DNA from: a virus | Reading direction: 5' to 3' (one strand) | DNA length: 53,754 bases | Virus record (IMG/VR): IMGVR_UViG_3300005290_000038 | Span: 1-53,754 of that record | Shown here: positions 17,229 to 26,100 of the stretch, one piece after another | Layout: every line of letters starts with the position of its first letter | How positions within the stretch are numbered: the first letter of the stretch is position 1 | Program-made: the position numbers and the translations under genes | The notes under the pieces: generated by a model | What the model was told of the DNA's origin: nothing | The model's input: the letters and a program-made list of their open reading frames with translations, nothing else | The model's database searches: none

Positions 17229-17396
17229 CTACCACGCTACCTTCCCCGCGTGACTTGCCACTGTCCAGAACAATCCGACGACGAATAGTATCTCACCCAC
17301 CCGTGCAACCCAGCCATCAGCTACCTTCTGCCACTTGGTAAAGATGAGCCAGATGAGCAGGCCGAGGAGGCAGATGATGAAGGGGATGGTGATCAT
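17229..17396 (-). CDS. Small two-helix membrane protein (holin-like size)
   Basis: This 55-codon gene has GGAGG 8 nt before the ATG at 17396. The product is two hydrophobic segments (IPFIICLLGLLIWLIF, about residues 4-19, and GEILFVVGLFWTVA, about 35-48) joined by a charged loop. Two short transmembrane helices and position at the head of the terminase genes allow a holin or other membrane role, but there is no adjacent lysis enzyme. Confidence 0.7.
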   Translation of the reverse strand: MITIPFIICLLGLLIWLIFTKWQKVADGWVARVGEILFVVGLFWTVASHAGKVAW

Positions 17397-17425
17397 TGAC
17401 TAGCCTCCGCTGCTTCTAACAGTCT

Positions 17426-18139
17426 TCATTTCCTCGTTGCCGCACTTTTAAGACCGCTCAGTCTGCGCTGCTCCGTTGTACGAGTACTACGCTTCTGGGC
17501 CAAGGCTATATTTGCTCTGTGTTCAGCGGTAAACGGACGACCTTTGTGAGATCGGGTTGCTTGGTGGATGACATAGGGGCCGCGCTTTCTTCCGAGATTA
17601 AAGGCACGTATCTTTTCCCGTGTCTCCGGTGACACAACCCTTCCCCGTAAAGCCTCAGCTACCTTCCGAATGTGCTCAGGAGTTTTGGGCTTGCGAATCG
17701 CAGCCTTACAGCTAACAGATAATTTAGCTCGGACCTCGGGGCGGTTCATTGCGGCCCGTCGAATTGCTATCGTCTCAGGACTCTGTTTCTTACCCCGCTT
17801 TGACGCGGCCATTTTCTGAACGTATTCAGGTGTTCGCTTTATCCCGAGGACCGTACCAGCGGTAGGGGATTTGTTGTACCCCTTGCTTATCACGTCAAAC
17901 GCATCAAGACATCGTTGCTCATAAAAATAGAGATCGTTCTTTGCGCAGAGCAACAACACACGGAATTGAAACGCTTCTGGTCCATACTTTCGCCATGCGC
18001 TTTGAAGGTGCGCGTTGTGATGCTCGCCGTGATCAAGAGAGCGCTTGTGAAGACGAATACGATCTCGCAAGTTCACCGCCGAGCCGATGTAAATCTTGCC
18101 GTTGATCGTGTTGGTAATCTGGTAAATTCCGGTGTTCAT
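17426..18139 (-). CDS. GIY-YIG homing endonuclease with NUMOD3 repeats
   Basis: This 237-residue protein opens with GIYQITN...KIYIGSAVNLRDR, the GIY-YIG catalytic core. Arg residues follow and the candidate metal-binding Glu lies in FYEQRC near residue 73. The remainder has at least three NUMOD3-like DNA-binding repeats (SPETREKIRAFNLGRKRG type). Free-standing enzymes of this class cut phage DNA near their own locus and spread by repair. It lies beside terS. Confidence 0.9.
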   Translation of the reverse strand: MNTGIYQITNTINGKIYIGSAVNLRDRIRLHKRSLDHGEHHNAHLQSAWRKYGPEAFQFRVLLLCAKNDLYFYEQRCLDAFDVISKGYNKSPTAGTVLGIKRTPEYVQKMAASKRGKKQSPETIAIRRAAMNRPEVRAKLSVSCKAAIRKPKTPEHIRKVAEALRGRVVSPETREKIRAFNLGRKRGPYVIHQATRSHKGRPFTAEHRANIALAQKRSTRTTEQRRLSGLKSAATRK

Positions 18140-18148
18140 ATTAGGCCA

Positions 18149-18154
18149 ACTATA
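18149..18154 (-). promoter_or_regulatory. Possible -10 box for GIY-YIG gene
   Basis: TATAGT on the minus strand ends 9 nt before the ATG at 18139. A TTGCGA 15 nt further upstream could be a -35 box, but the spacing is short. It resembles the near-leaderless arrangement of the HNH gene at 21387. Confidence 0.3.
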
Positions 18155-18160
18155 CCACGC

Positions 18161-18586
18161 TCAAGCTATTCGCAAAAGCGCGGCGGCGGCTGTATTTGCT
18201 GGCATTGTTAGACTTAGAGTGCCGGATGTAACGGTTTGAGATCCGAACGTCGCGACAAGTATCGACTTGTTGCTTTGTGTCGAGTTGTACAGCAGCACAC
18301 AATCAAACGCCGTGGCAAGTGTCACCGAGGTGTAGACGATTGATGCTGAAGGCGTCCAGATGCCGGTTGACGTATCAAGGCTGGGTGTGGTCCCATTCGT
18401 TACCGTCACCCCACCGGCTGAATATCCTGAACCTGACACCTCGCCCGTAGCCGTGTACGCTGCCGTGCTTGGGCTGATGGTCGCGGAGACAAGATACAAC
18501 GCCGCCTTAACCGTGTCGGTGGTTGGTGAGGTTAGTGACGTGCGCGAGACAAGCGTGGCCGCGCCAAGCTGGTGCTCACCGCGCAT
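18161..18586 (-). CDS. Virion surface protein (GYSAGGVTV type), start uncertain
   Basis: The 141-codon ATG frame encodes a small beta-type structural protein. GEVSGSGYSAGGVTVTNG and the following Trp-containing strand are typical of phage tail or head fibre-associated proteins. It shares the SAGGV element with the protein at 26243-26668. In-frame sequence continues upstream (IANSAGVAHNFKHEC) to a GGAGG at 18639-18643 but has no ATG, GTG or TTG there, so the true start may be a non-standard ATC near 18631. Confidence 0.6.
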   Translation of the reverse strand: MRGEHQLGAATLVSRTSLTSPTTDTVKAALYLVSATISPSTAAYTATGEVSGSGYSAGGVTVTNGTTPSLDTSTGIWTPSASIVYTSVTLATAFDCVLLYNSTQSNKSILVATFGSQTVTSGTLSLTMPANTAAAALLRIA

Positions 18587-18643
18587 ACATTCATGCTTGA
18601 AGTTGTGGGCTACGCCCGCGGAGTTTGCGATGGCTACACCTCC

Positions 18644-18889
18644 CTAACCGATTATCCCGACTTCGCTTGCGCTGAATGCGACTTTCTTCAACGTGACATT
18701 AACTGACCGATGAACGTGATGATTACAGAAATGTGACACAGAGTCCGGTTGCTGCGTGACGTGCGCCTGTCCGCTGCATCCCTTCAAACAGTACTCAACC
18801 GAGGTGGTGTGCTCATTGTCGTTGTCGGTAACGTCCTCGCGCTTAATCAGCGACGATTCATTCATTGGTCCAAGTGTCGTATTGATCAC
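18644..18889 (-). CDS. Small Cys/His-containing protein, unknown
   Basis: This 81-residue protein starts four bases inside the end of the upstream gene (ATGA) and has YCLKGCSGQAH and HFCNHHVHR, a possible zinc site. Role unknown. Confidence 0.5.
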   Translation of the reverse strand: MINTTLGPMNESSLIKREDVTDNDNEHTTSVEYCLKGCSGQAHVTQQPDSVSHFCNHHVHRSVNVTLKKVAFSASEVGIIG

Positions 18890-19083
18890 TGCTTTGCCGC
18901 CTCTTTCGCCTCTCGTTTAAGTGTCGCCTCGATGTCGGCTGGCTTCATCGGAATGAACTTCAGCTTTTCAATCTTGTTTGCGTGGGTGTCACATGCTGCG
19001 ATGAACCTCAGCCCGCTCACGCCCACCGGCGCTCGCCCGCCTGCCGTTGCTTCGTTTGGACACCAGGTACAGGTCACTGGCAA
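18886..19083 (-). CDS. Small zinc-ribbon protein, unknown
   Basis: This 65-residue protein has CTWC at residues 5-8 and CDTH near residue 31, a plausible zinc site, and a Lys/Glu-rich helical tail. It overlaps both neighbours in a tight minus-strand cluster. Confidence 0.55.
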   Translation of the reverse strand: MPVTCTWCPNEATAGGRAPVGVSGLRFIAACDTHANKIEKLKFIPMKPADIEATLKREAKEAAKQ

Positions 19084-19439
19084 ATAACCTCAGGCCAATG
19101 CATTGCTTCCACTTCAGCATGTATTCGATCACGTTCTGCCTCTTCTCGAATCAAGGCACGACAGCCCGTGCAGTACAAGTAGTCCCTTTCTCCCGTGGGC
19201 CGGGAAAAGAACAAGTCACAGCGAAAGCATTTCCCGCCAAAGATGTTTCGCCCGTGCGATTTCCAGTTACAACGATAGCACTGCATCCCAGCATCTATGC
19301 AGTCCTGAATTGATGGCGGCTCTGATTTTGTCCACCCAAGCATTAGGTAGCTATACAGTTCGTCCTCTTCGCACTGGGGGCAATAGGGCCATCCATCTTT
19401 GCGAAACTCTTTATAGGCGGGATTCACTATTACGCTCAT
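19074..19439 (-). CDS. Double zinc-ribbon protein, unknown
   Basis: This 121-residue protein has four Cys pairs in order: CPQC near residue 20, CYRC near 54, CFRC near 71 and CTGC near 90. This suggests two zinc ribbons. The C-terminus is a charged helix. It overlaps both the downstream gene and the next upstream ATG by a few bases. Confidence 0.6.
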   Translation of the reverse strand: MSVIVNPAYKEFRKDGWPYCPQCEEDELYSYLMLGWTKSEPPSIQDCIDAGMQCYRCNWKSHGRNIFGGKCFRCDLFFSRPTGERDYLYCTGCRALIREEAERDRIHAEVEAMHWPEVICQ

Positions 19440-19831
19440 GCTTCAACCACTATCTGCTCAACCACTGGCAACACGCCCTGCTCAAACTCATAAACCTTGC
19501 CCGCGCTGGTCCTAATCTCGATGCCGTAAGGGTTATTGACTGGCGCGGCGGGCGTGCCTCCGGTCAGTAAAAGAGAGTTCACTTTTGTAGCTTCAAATCG
19601 GATGATTGCGATTCCGTCCCCTGCTCCGGTGTCTTCAATCTGTCCCTGACCCGCTACCAGTGTCGATGTGATGTGCTTTTCAAATACCAGTGTTCCTCCG
19701 GTTGGAGCGTTGAATCTCAAATACGCGTCTGCAACTGTCTGCCCTGTGGGAATAATCGACACCGTGCGTGTAAAGTCAAGGTCATTACCTCTGACGTGCG
19801 GGGGACTGATGACAACTTGCAGGTCGGGCAT
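19436..19831 (-). CDS. Virion protein, beta-type, unknown
   Basis: This 131-residue protein starts MPDLQVVISPPHVRGNDLDF and consists mainly of beta-type segments with TRTVSIIPTGQTVADAYLRF. It directly follows the repeat-containing fibre gene with no gap, so it is probably a tail-fibre-associated or other virion component. Confidence 0.55.
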   Translation of the reverse strand: MPDLQVVISPPHVRGNDLDFTRTVSIIPTGQTVADAYLRFNAPTGGTLVFEKHITSTLVAGQGQIEDTGAGDGIAIIRFEATKVNSLLLTGGTPAAPVNNPYGIEIRTSAGKVYEFEQGVLPVVEQIVVEA

Positions 19832-21352
19832 CTAGGTATCGGTCCTCGTATCTTGATAGACGATTGACCGTGCGCTGGTGTTGGTAGTTGTCAGGGTCAT
19901 CGTACGCGCATCACCTGTTCTCAGTGTCCCGGTTCCAACATGCGTGGTGAATAATACACCAGTCCCGATGTTTTTAGATACAGAAAGTGCGTCTTCAGGT
20001 GCGAGGATGGCTATCGTGCCCACTGCGGAGGTGGCACTGACCCCGGTGAGTGAGACGGTTCGCGATGGTTCGAGCAGCCCGGTTGCTAAGATTGCAGCGA
20101 CTCCGGCGAGGGTGATGGCGCGCTGCGGGCTTAGTATTCCAGCCAAGGATGTAGCACTCATCCCGGTCAGTGCCTTGCTCATGGTTGGGGCCAGTGTGCC
20201 GACAGAGGCGATGGCCTGCACGCCAGTGAGAGCGACAGTGACAGTCAGGGTTGGAGTGACCGTGCCAACCGCGCTTGTTGCCGAAACACCTGTCAGCGCC
20301 GTTGAGCGACTTGAGCCGACACTACCCGCACTTGCGGTTGCAGAAACGCCCGTAAGCGCCACGGTGACGCCAATGACCGGGGTAAGCGTGCCTACTGCCG
20401 AGGTTGCACTGTTGCCTGATACCGAGACCGTTCGACTGGTGGTAAGAGAGCCGACTGATGCCGTGGCGCTTTGACCGGTGAGCGCGACAGTTGCAGTCGG
20501 CGCAACCAGACCCACCGCACTGGTAGCAAGATTGCCTGACAGCGCAATCAAGCGGGTTGGCGCGAGACTCCCTGTTGAGGATGTGACACTAGATCCAGTC
20601 AGCGCCGTGTCACGACCTACGCCCAAAGTCCCGGCGCTCGTTGACGATGACACCCCGGTTAGTCCGATTGTCACATCGGATGTAACCACCGGGGTGCGCA
20701 AGTTGAAGTCATCAAACTTGACTATGCCCGGGCTGGTGACGCTTGCTCCGGTGCCGCCTGACAGGTAGACGCTGACAGCGGTGATCGTTATCGGGCGAGC
20801 TAAGCGCCGCAACTCCGTCCACGTTGACCCATTCGAGCTGTATTCCCAGACAATTTCATCCGGTGTCGCATCATGGCGAATACGCCAGTAGGTGTGAGTG
20901 GCGAGGTTGAAGGTACCGTGACTCTGGTTCGTGTTCGACGCTGCCACACGGCTGCGCGTCTGAATGTTTCCCCCGGCCACCCAGATGCGGAAGTAGTTGT
21001 CAACATCGAGAGCCACAACTAACCATGCTTCCGTGTCAGTGGGAATAGCGATGATTTTTACTGATGCTTCCCGAGCAGTGAAGTCATAAGTATTCGCGCT
21101 CTTGTAGCCGTAGATTGCTGGGTTGGGTTCCAGAGAGAGGGGCGTGATCTCGACTTGCTGGTTAGCTTCAGCGACGCCTACCCCGGCGTTCTCAAATGCA
21201 ACTGACCCCAGCGTCCACTTGGCCGTGTCTCTGGAGTTGTCATTAAAGTCATCCTCAAGCAGTACCGGCCCGGCAGCCGCAGGTTGCGGTAACCAGCGCG
21301 AGCGCAATGGCACCGGGCGGCGATAGGGACGGCGATAGACGTAGTCAGACAT
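19832..21352 (-). CDS. Fibre-like virion protein with LamG-like domain and 20-residue repeats
   Basis: This 506-residue protein has a short Arg/Tyr-rich N-terminus. A concanavalin/LamG-like jelly-roll domain follows at about residues 32-220 (LLEDDFNDNSRDTAKW, AWLVVALDVDNYFRIWV, TYWRIRHD). Residues 229-450 hold about 11 tandem repeats of consensus VALTGVSATSAVGTLTPSRT. The C-terminal ~55 residues are Thr-rich. Such layout suggests a surface fibre or receptor-binding protein. The repeats probably form a beta-structured stalk. Confidence 0.75.
   Translation of the reverse strand: MSDYVYRRPYRRPVPLRSRWLPQPAAAGPVLLEDDFNDNSRDTAKWTLGSVAFENAGVGVAEANQQVEITPLSLEPNPAIYGYKSANTYDFTAREASVKIIAIPTDTEAWLVVALDVDNYFRIWVAGGNIQTRSRVAASNTNQSHGTFNLATHTYWRIRHDATPDEIVWEYSSNGSTWTELRRLARPITITAVSVYLSGGTGASVTSPGIVKFDDFNLRTPVVTSDVTIGLTGVSSSTSAGTLGVGRDTALTGSSVTSSTGSLAPTRLIALSGNLATSAVGLVAPTATVALTGQSATASVGSLTTSRTVSVSGNSATSAVGTLTPVIGVTVALTGVSATASAGSVGSSRSTALTGVSATSAVGTVTPTLTVTVALTGVQAIASVGTLAPTMSKALTGMSATSLAGILSPQRAITLAGVAAILATGLLEPSRTVSLTGVSATSAVGTIAILAPEDALSVSKNIGTGVLFTTHVGTGTLRTGDARTMTLTTTNTSARSIVYQDTRTDT
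20003..20668 (-). repeat. 11 tandem 60-nt (20-residue) repeats in fibre gene
   Basis: The frame encodes about 11 diverged units of 20 residues (two are 22) with a conserved LTGxSAT core and Gly 13-14 residues in. Divergence at the DNA level is substantial, so these are old protein repeats, not a recent tandem array. Confidence 0.75.
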
Positions 21353-21380
21353 TGCCTTCTAGGTCGCCTCCACCTACAAT
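21352..21380 (+). promoter_or_regulatory. Promoter for inserted HNH gene, near-leaderless
   Basis: TTGCCT (21352-21357) and TACAAT (21375-21380) are 17 nt apart and the HNH ATG begins 6 nt after the -10 box. The gene sits alone on the plus strand among minus-strand genes and therefore needs its own promoter. Confidence 0.55.
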
Positions 21381-21386
21381 GTACCT

Positions 21387-21944
21387 ATGCCCACCAAAAA
21401 GGTTGCTCACGATTGCCCTGTCTGCGGTGTTGTATTTATGGCCCGTAAAACCGGACAATTCTGTTCGCGAAGATGCAGCAAAATCCGTCCTGTCGAAGAT
21501 CGGTTTTGGGAGAAGGTTAACAAGGATGGAGATTGCTGGACGTGGACGGGTGGTAGGACCACAGACGGCTATGGATCTTTTAGTTTCAAGAAACCGATGA
21601 CCATGTTGGCACACCGTGTTTCTTACCTTTTGACCTACGGCGATCTCCCAGCGGGCCGTGAAGTTTGTCACACTTGTGATAATCCTCCATGTGTCCGACC
21701 TGATCATCTATTCCTCGGTACCCATCTTGAAAACATGCACGATTCCATGAGAAAGGGCCGCATGAAACGTAATGCTCGCCGGGGAGAATCAAACGCCAGT
21801 AATAGATACTCTACCGATACCATCCTAAGAATACGGCAATTAGCTGGAACTATGACCCAAGAAGCTATAGCCAACACAGTCGGCGTATCCCGGTCGCTGG
21901 TCTGGCAGGTAGTTAATCGTCACGCATGGAAGCATCTGCCTTAA
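21387..21944 (+). CDS. HNH homing endonuclease with N-terminal zinc motif and C-terminal HTH
   Basis: This 185-residue protein has an N-terminal CPVC...CSRRC zinc motif and an HNH_3-type core (VCHTCDNPPCVRPDHLFLG, about residues 95-113, followed by THLENM). A C-terminal resolvase/HTH-like helix pair (MTQEAIANTVGVSRSLVWQV) follows. It lies on the strand opposite to its neighbours, and its stop shares TTAA with the stop of the convergent virion gene. These are the signs of a free-standing homing gene inserted between two structural genes. Confidence 0.9.
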   Translation: MPTKKVAHDCPVCGVVFMARKTGQFCSRRCSKIRPVEDRFWEKVNKDGDCWTWTGGRTTDGYGSFSFKKPMTMLAHRVSYLLTYGDLPAGREVCHTCDNPPCVRPDHLFLGTHLENMHDSMRKGRMKRNARRGESNASNRYSTDTILRIRQLAGTMTQEAIANTVGVSRSLVWQVVNRHAWKHLP

Positions 21945-22414
21945 GCAAGCTCCTCGCACCAGATCGTGGCCCTTATCGTCAACGCATCCGTCGGCGCACC
22001 ACTGCGAATCACAATCAGCACGCCGTTGATGCACTCCGGACCCTCCTCTGGCGCGAACGCGAGGTCGTACCCAGCGCGCGTGTTCCACGCGTCTTCCACG
22101 AGATTGACTGGCGTGCCTGCCGAGGCGATAGTTGTGTTCATTGTCTCAGCGGTGTAACCTGCCGCTGCGTCTGAGGCCTTTAACGGTCCACCGTCAGGAG
22201 TTGTGTCACCACCTGACCCGCTGGTCGTGTGGCCGCGAATCACAGTGAGGGCCAGTTGCTCCTCTTCGGTGATTGGTTCGGAGGTCTGCGCGATGCGAAT
22301 GCGACGAATGCGTACCGGCTTGTTGGCGGCGGGACTAATCTCCAGTAAGTCAAACGCCGTCGCCGGGCTGGCAACGCCTGACACGGTCAATGTGTAAATA
22401 CGTCCTAGTGACAT
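21941..22414 (-). CDS. Virion protein, unknown
   Basis: This 157-residue beta-type protein (GRIYTLTVSGVASPATAFDLLE, later VRIRRIRIAQTSE) resembles phage head/tail surface proteins. It is encoded between two fibre-type genes and separated from the downstream one by the HNH insertion. Confidence 0.55.
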   Translation of the reverse strand: MSLGRIYTLTVSGVASPATAFDLLEISPAANKPVRIRRIRIAQTSEPITEEEQLALTVIRGHTTSGSGGDTTPDGGPLKASDAAAGYTAETMNTTIASAGTPVNLVEDAWNTRAGYDLAFAPEEGPECINGVLIVIRSGAPTDALTIRATIWCEELA

Positions 22415-22425
22415 AAGTTATCTCC

Positions 22426-23133
22426 TCATCTTCTCAACCTTGCGTCCTGCCCGAATGATCCGCGCTTGTGGACCAGCGCGAGGATAAACGGCGGCGTAGC
22501 GGAAATCATTGCCACCCACCTCACCCCACTGGTCGGTGACGCATCCTGATTCGCCAGCACCGTGCCTGATGCAGCCACATTCTGCTGCGACACGTTCAGC
22601 ACCAGGTTGCCGCTGATGATAATCTCCTGCGTCTGCGTATACCCCGTTTGCTCCGGCGCATTGGTAGCCGAGCGCGAGCAGTAGCAGATGGTCACCAGCA
22701 TGTCGGGGGTGACAGTGGTAATCGTCGCCGGACGGACAGGATTCGCGGTGCCGGTAGCCGTGGAGAACGCGGCCCACGCCGGAGCGGTGTACACGCCATC
22801 GATATTTGCGTCCCGTTCAATCCACGCGATTGCTCCACGGGTCACCGTAGCGCCAAGATTGCAAGTTGGACTGGTGAGCGGGAGCGTATCTCCGACTACT
22901 ACCCGATGATACAGGAGCGTTCCCACTGCACCTGTTGTTGAAGTGCCGGAACTGATGGTCTGCTGCCTCGTGGTCCAACCGGCAGGAGGTGACCAGGCAG
23001 CAATGCCCGTCTTGGCAACCCAAATCTTGATTATATCACCGACGACATGGCCGGTGGGCAGGGTCGGGATAATAGTCGAACCCGTACCACCGGGGTTCGT
23101 GACTACGGGCGCGACTATGGTTGCGAAGGCCAC
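22426..23133 (-). CDS. Virion protein, paralogue of the N-terminal domain of the large fibre
   Basis: This 235-residue protein has the pattern PTGHVVGDIIKIWVAKTG...PPAGWTTRQQ and a late VRWVAM strand. The same order (PQAGDRMYLFARW...VAGWTAV) occurs in the first 230 residues of the neighbouring 1002-residue protein, so the two probably share a fold. Likely a tail or fibre component. Confidence 0.6.
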   Translation of the reverse strand: MAFATIVAPVVTNPGGTGSTIIPTLPTGHVVGDIIKIWVAKTGIAAWSPPAGWTTRQQTISSGTSTTGAVGTLLYHRVVVGDTLPLTSPTCNLGATVTRGAIAWIERDANIDGVYTAPAWAAFSTATGTANPVRPATITTVTPDMLVTICYCSRSATNAPEQTGYTQTQEIIISGNLVLNVSQQNVAASGTVLANQDASPTSGVRWVAMISATPPFILALVHKRGSFGQDARLRR

Positions 23134-23134
23134 A

Positions 23135-26100
23135 TTAATCCACGTTCAAACGATGCCACAGCTCAATACTGATTGGACCACCCACTACTTCAAGATGGAT
23201 TTGTACTTCAACTCCAGCGAAGATGCGCGATCGGCCTCCGCCACCGTGCAGGACCATCGGCGACTCGGTTGTACCTACCTGTGGGTAAATATTTCCACCA
23301 TCATGATCCAGTGACGTGACAGTAATAAGTGCCGCTGCTGTCTCCGGGTCACTGGAGCGATAACAGAACTCGTAGCTGCTGGGCACGGCGGCGCGCAAGT
23401 CGTCAACAATGTCAAGGATAGTTCCCTCAGCAAGTTCCTGATAGGCAAGCAGACGGTTAGGGTTGGTGTTCGGGCCTCGATAAGCGACGACTGCACCACA
23501 CTCATAGAGATAGGTATCAGGCGCTTCATTACTGCCAGCCATGCCGATACCCGCAGGGTCGGAGGGGTAAGTGGACGAAGTGACGGCATGTCGCAGAAGC
23601 GAGACGGTTGGAGAAATCTGGTTTGTCCGATCCACGTCAGCACCGTTGACTACGAGGGCGAGATCCCAGAAATCGTCAAACTGCACCTTGGCCCATGCCC
23701 AGCCCATGTAACCTGCCACTGTTTCGCCGGAGATGTCTGTGTCGCCCGTATCCGCAGCCTGAAGCGTGTAGGTCTGTCGTGCAGTGGAGGTGAGCGTGTG
23801 CTTGACGTAGTTGGTAATGCTCAGCGGGCGCTCATCGACTGCCCCGGTGCCGACAGTGGTGGTCCACTCACCATCGTTGACGGCAGCCGGGAGTTTCGCG
23901 GTGCTGCGTATATCGCCGGGGTCGGAAAGATCGTCGCCAGCGTCAATGTAGAGTTGATCGAACCAGCAAACGTGGTCCACGCCGGGAGAAACCAGCCAGC
24001 CATAGTGAAGGCGGTTGACAGTCAGGATGCCGACACCAGCGGTAGAGACCTCGGTTAGCGAGAGCTCAAGTATGCCGTCAATGTAGAGTCTGGCGCTCAG
24101 GTCGTTGGTAGTGTTAAATGAATAGCTGAACGCCAGCCTGTACCATGTGTCAACCAGCAGATCGGTGATACCCTCAAAGGTATTTCCCGCGCCGTCCAGA
24201 AACTTCAGCCGCACTCCTGCGAGACTGGGCGTAATGGCGACTTGTGCGACCTCGAAATCCGAGCTTGTAGCAATAGCGAGAATGACAGTGGCCGGGTGAT
24301 AGACCACTGCTACCTTAACGTAGTCCCAACTCTGCGTGTGGGCCGTGTCGGTGTCGCCGCGACGCGCCTCAGCAATTACTTCAAACACCGGGCTGAGCAG
24401 GTCTTTTCGCTCCCACGGGCGATCTGCGGTGACATCGACTTCGACGACCGTATCCACCAATGGCATGTCGGTGTTGTCGTGATTCGGGCCTTCCTCGCCG
24501 TCGATGAGCCACTTGACGCGACTGACGGGCTCCGAGTCAACCGTGTCAACCTTCCACTCGTAGATGATCTTTACGGAGTCGATGATTGCGCCGGGAGGTA
24601 TCGCATCAAGCCCGAACGAGCCAAATACAGTTCCCTGTCCCTGGTTTTGGTCAGGCGTAGCGAGTCCGTAATCGCCGTTGTCACCAGTTTGCATCAGAAA
24701 CTGGTTTGTAAACCCTCCACCTGAATAGGCCGATGGACCAGTAGTGGCAAACCCGCTCGCGGTATGTGTCACATCCGGTACGGAGTCGTAATGAAAATAG
24801 CAACTGATGCGGCGCTGATCATCTAGTACACCAGCAACTTTCACGGCTGGATTTTCGTCTGCGCCGGAGTCAAACCGATAGGAGCCAACACCAGCGACTT
24901 TCCGGGTGGTATCAAAACCGGCGTCAGCGCCAAAGCCGAGTATTGGGGTATTAAAATGCCCGACTGCCTGCGTGGCATCACCACCCGGATCAAGGTAGAC
25001 GATGTTGAATGGCAGGACGGTTGGTTTGAATGTGGTGACGATCAGATTGAACGTGTCGGGAGTGACCGCTGAGGCGAGGTCAGGGGTGGACGTGCTGATG
25101 GTCAACAACTGCATATCCGGTGCGACTGAGCCTGCCAATGATGAAGTAAAGGTAGTAACCGTCAAACTCGCCATCGCTGGTGTCACGCGGGTGAGTGGCG
25201 ATGGTGTCAGCGACGTGATGCTGAGCAACGTTCGCGCTGGACTAACCGCAGTAGTGAGTAGCGGGCTGGTTATGGTGATGGTCAAGCCCGCACGAGATGG
25301 GCTCACCGAAGTTTGCAACAAGGGCATCAGCATCGTGCGGCTGAAGCTGGCAATCAGCGGCGCGACTGAGGCTCTCAGCGTTGAGGTAAGCGTGGTTAAC
25401 GCAAGAGACGCGCGGGCTGGAGTAACAGCTATTGTCGTACCCTGGACCACCCACAAGGCTGCGCCTGTTTCAGCGGCGGAGATGGTGCCCGTCATACGCA
25501 GCGTAACGCCCGCTGCGCCGGTGGTCACCAGCCGGTAGCCAAGATCTGCTGCTCCATCGTCACCAGTCGTGGTCGAGTGATGTGTAGCCGGTGACTCAAC
25601 ATAGTTCCCGTTCCATGTCACCAGCCCGCCCGAGTCGTCAATGCCGGTGGTGGGCCGGGTCATTGTCGCCGTATCGTCACGAATGCCAATGAGACCCATC
25701 ACCGCGCCACCTGCCGGGATAGTTGCTGTAGCACTGGCTGACACTGACTGTGAGCTTGTGGTCCACGTGGTCATCGCCGCGGTTACGGCGACCGGCGTGG
25801 CCCATACGTCATCAGCGCCCTTCTGCATGACCATGATGACGACGCTGGCTGTAGTGGGACTGGCAGAGAAGTCGATAGTCGGGTCGGTGTCACCTGATTG
25901 CCAGTCACGATACCAGCAACCGACTTTTACGGAGCCGGTGCCATTACCGGAACTGACCGCACCATCGGCAAACGGAGTACCCGACACGGCGGTCCAGCCC
26001 GCGACAGTCGCAGTGATCGCAAAGTCTTTCCACCTCGCAAACAGGTACATGCGATCCCCGGCCTGCGGAGTCGCCGGTATCGCCACGGTTCCGTCGGCGA

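Noticed and set aside
19878-20474. Plus-strand 198-codon repetitive frame
   Set aside because: It is the antisense of the 20-residue repeats of the fibre gene; the repetition is inherited from the sense strand.
20003-25426. CRISPR-like or tandem DNA repeats
   Set aside because: Repeat units are diverged 60-nt coding repeats with no spacers; no CRISPR array is present.
25002-25538. Plus-strand 178-codon frame with repeats
   Set aside because: Antisense of the repeat block in the large fibre gene.
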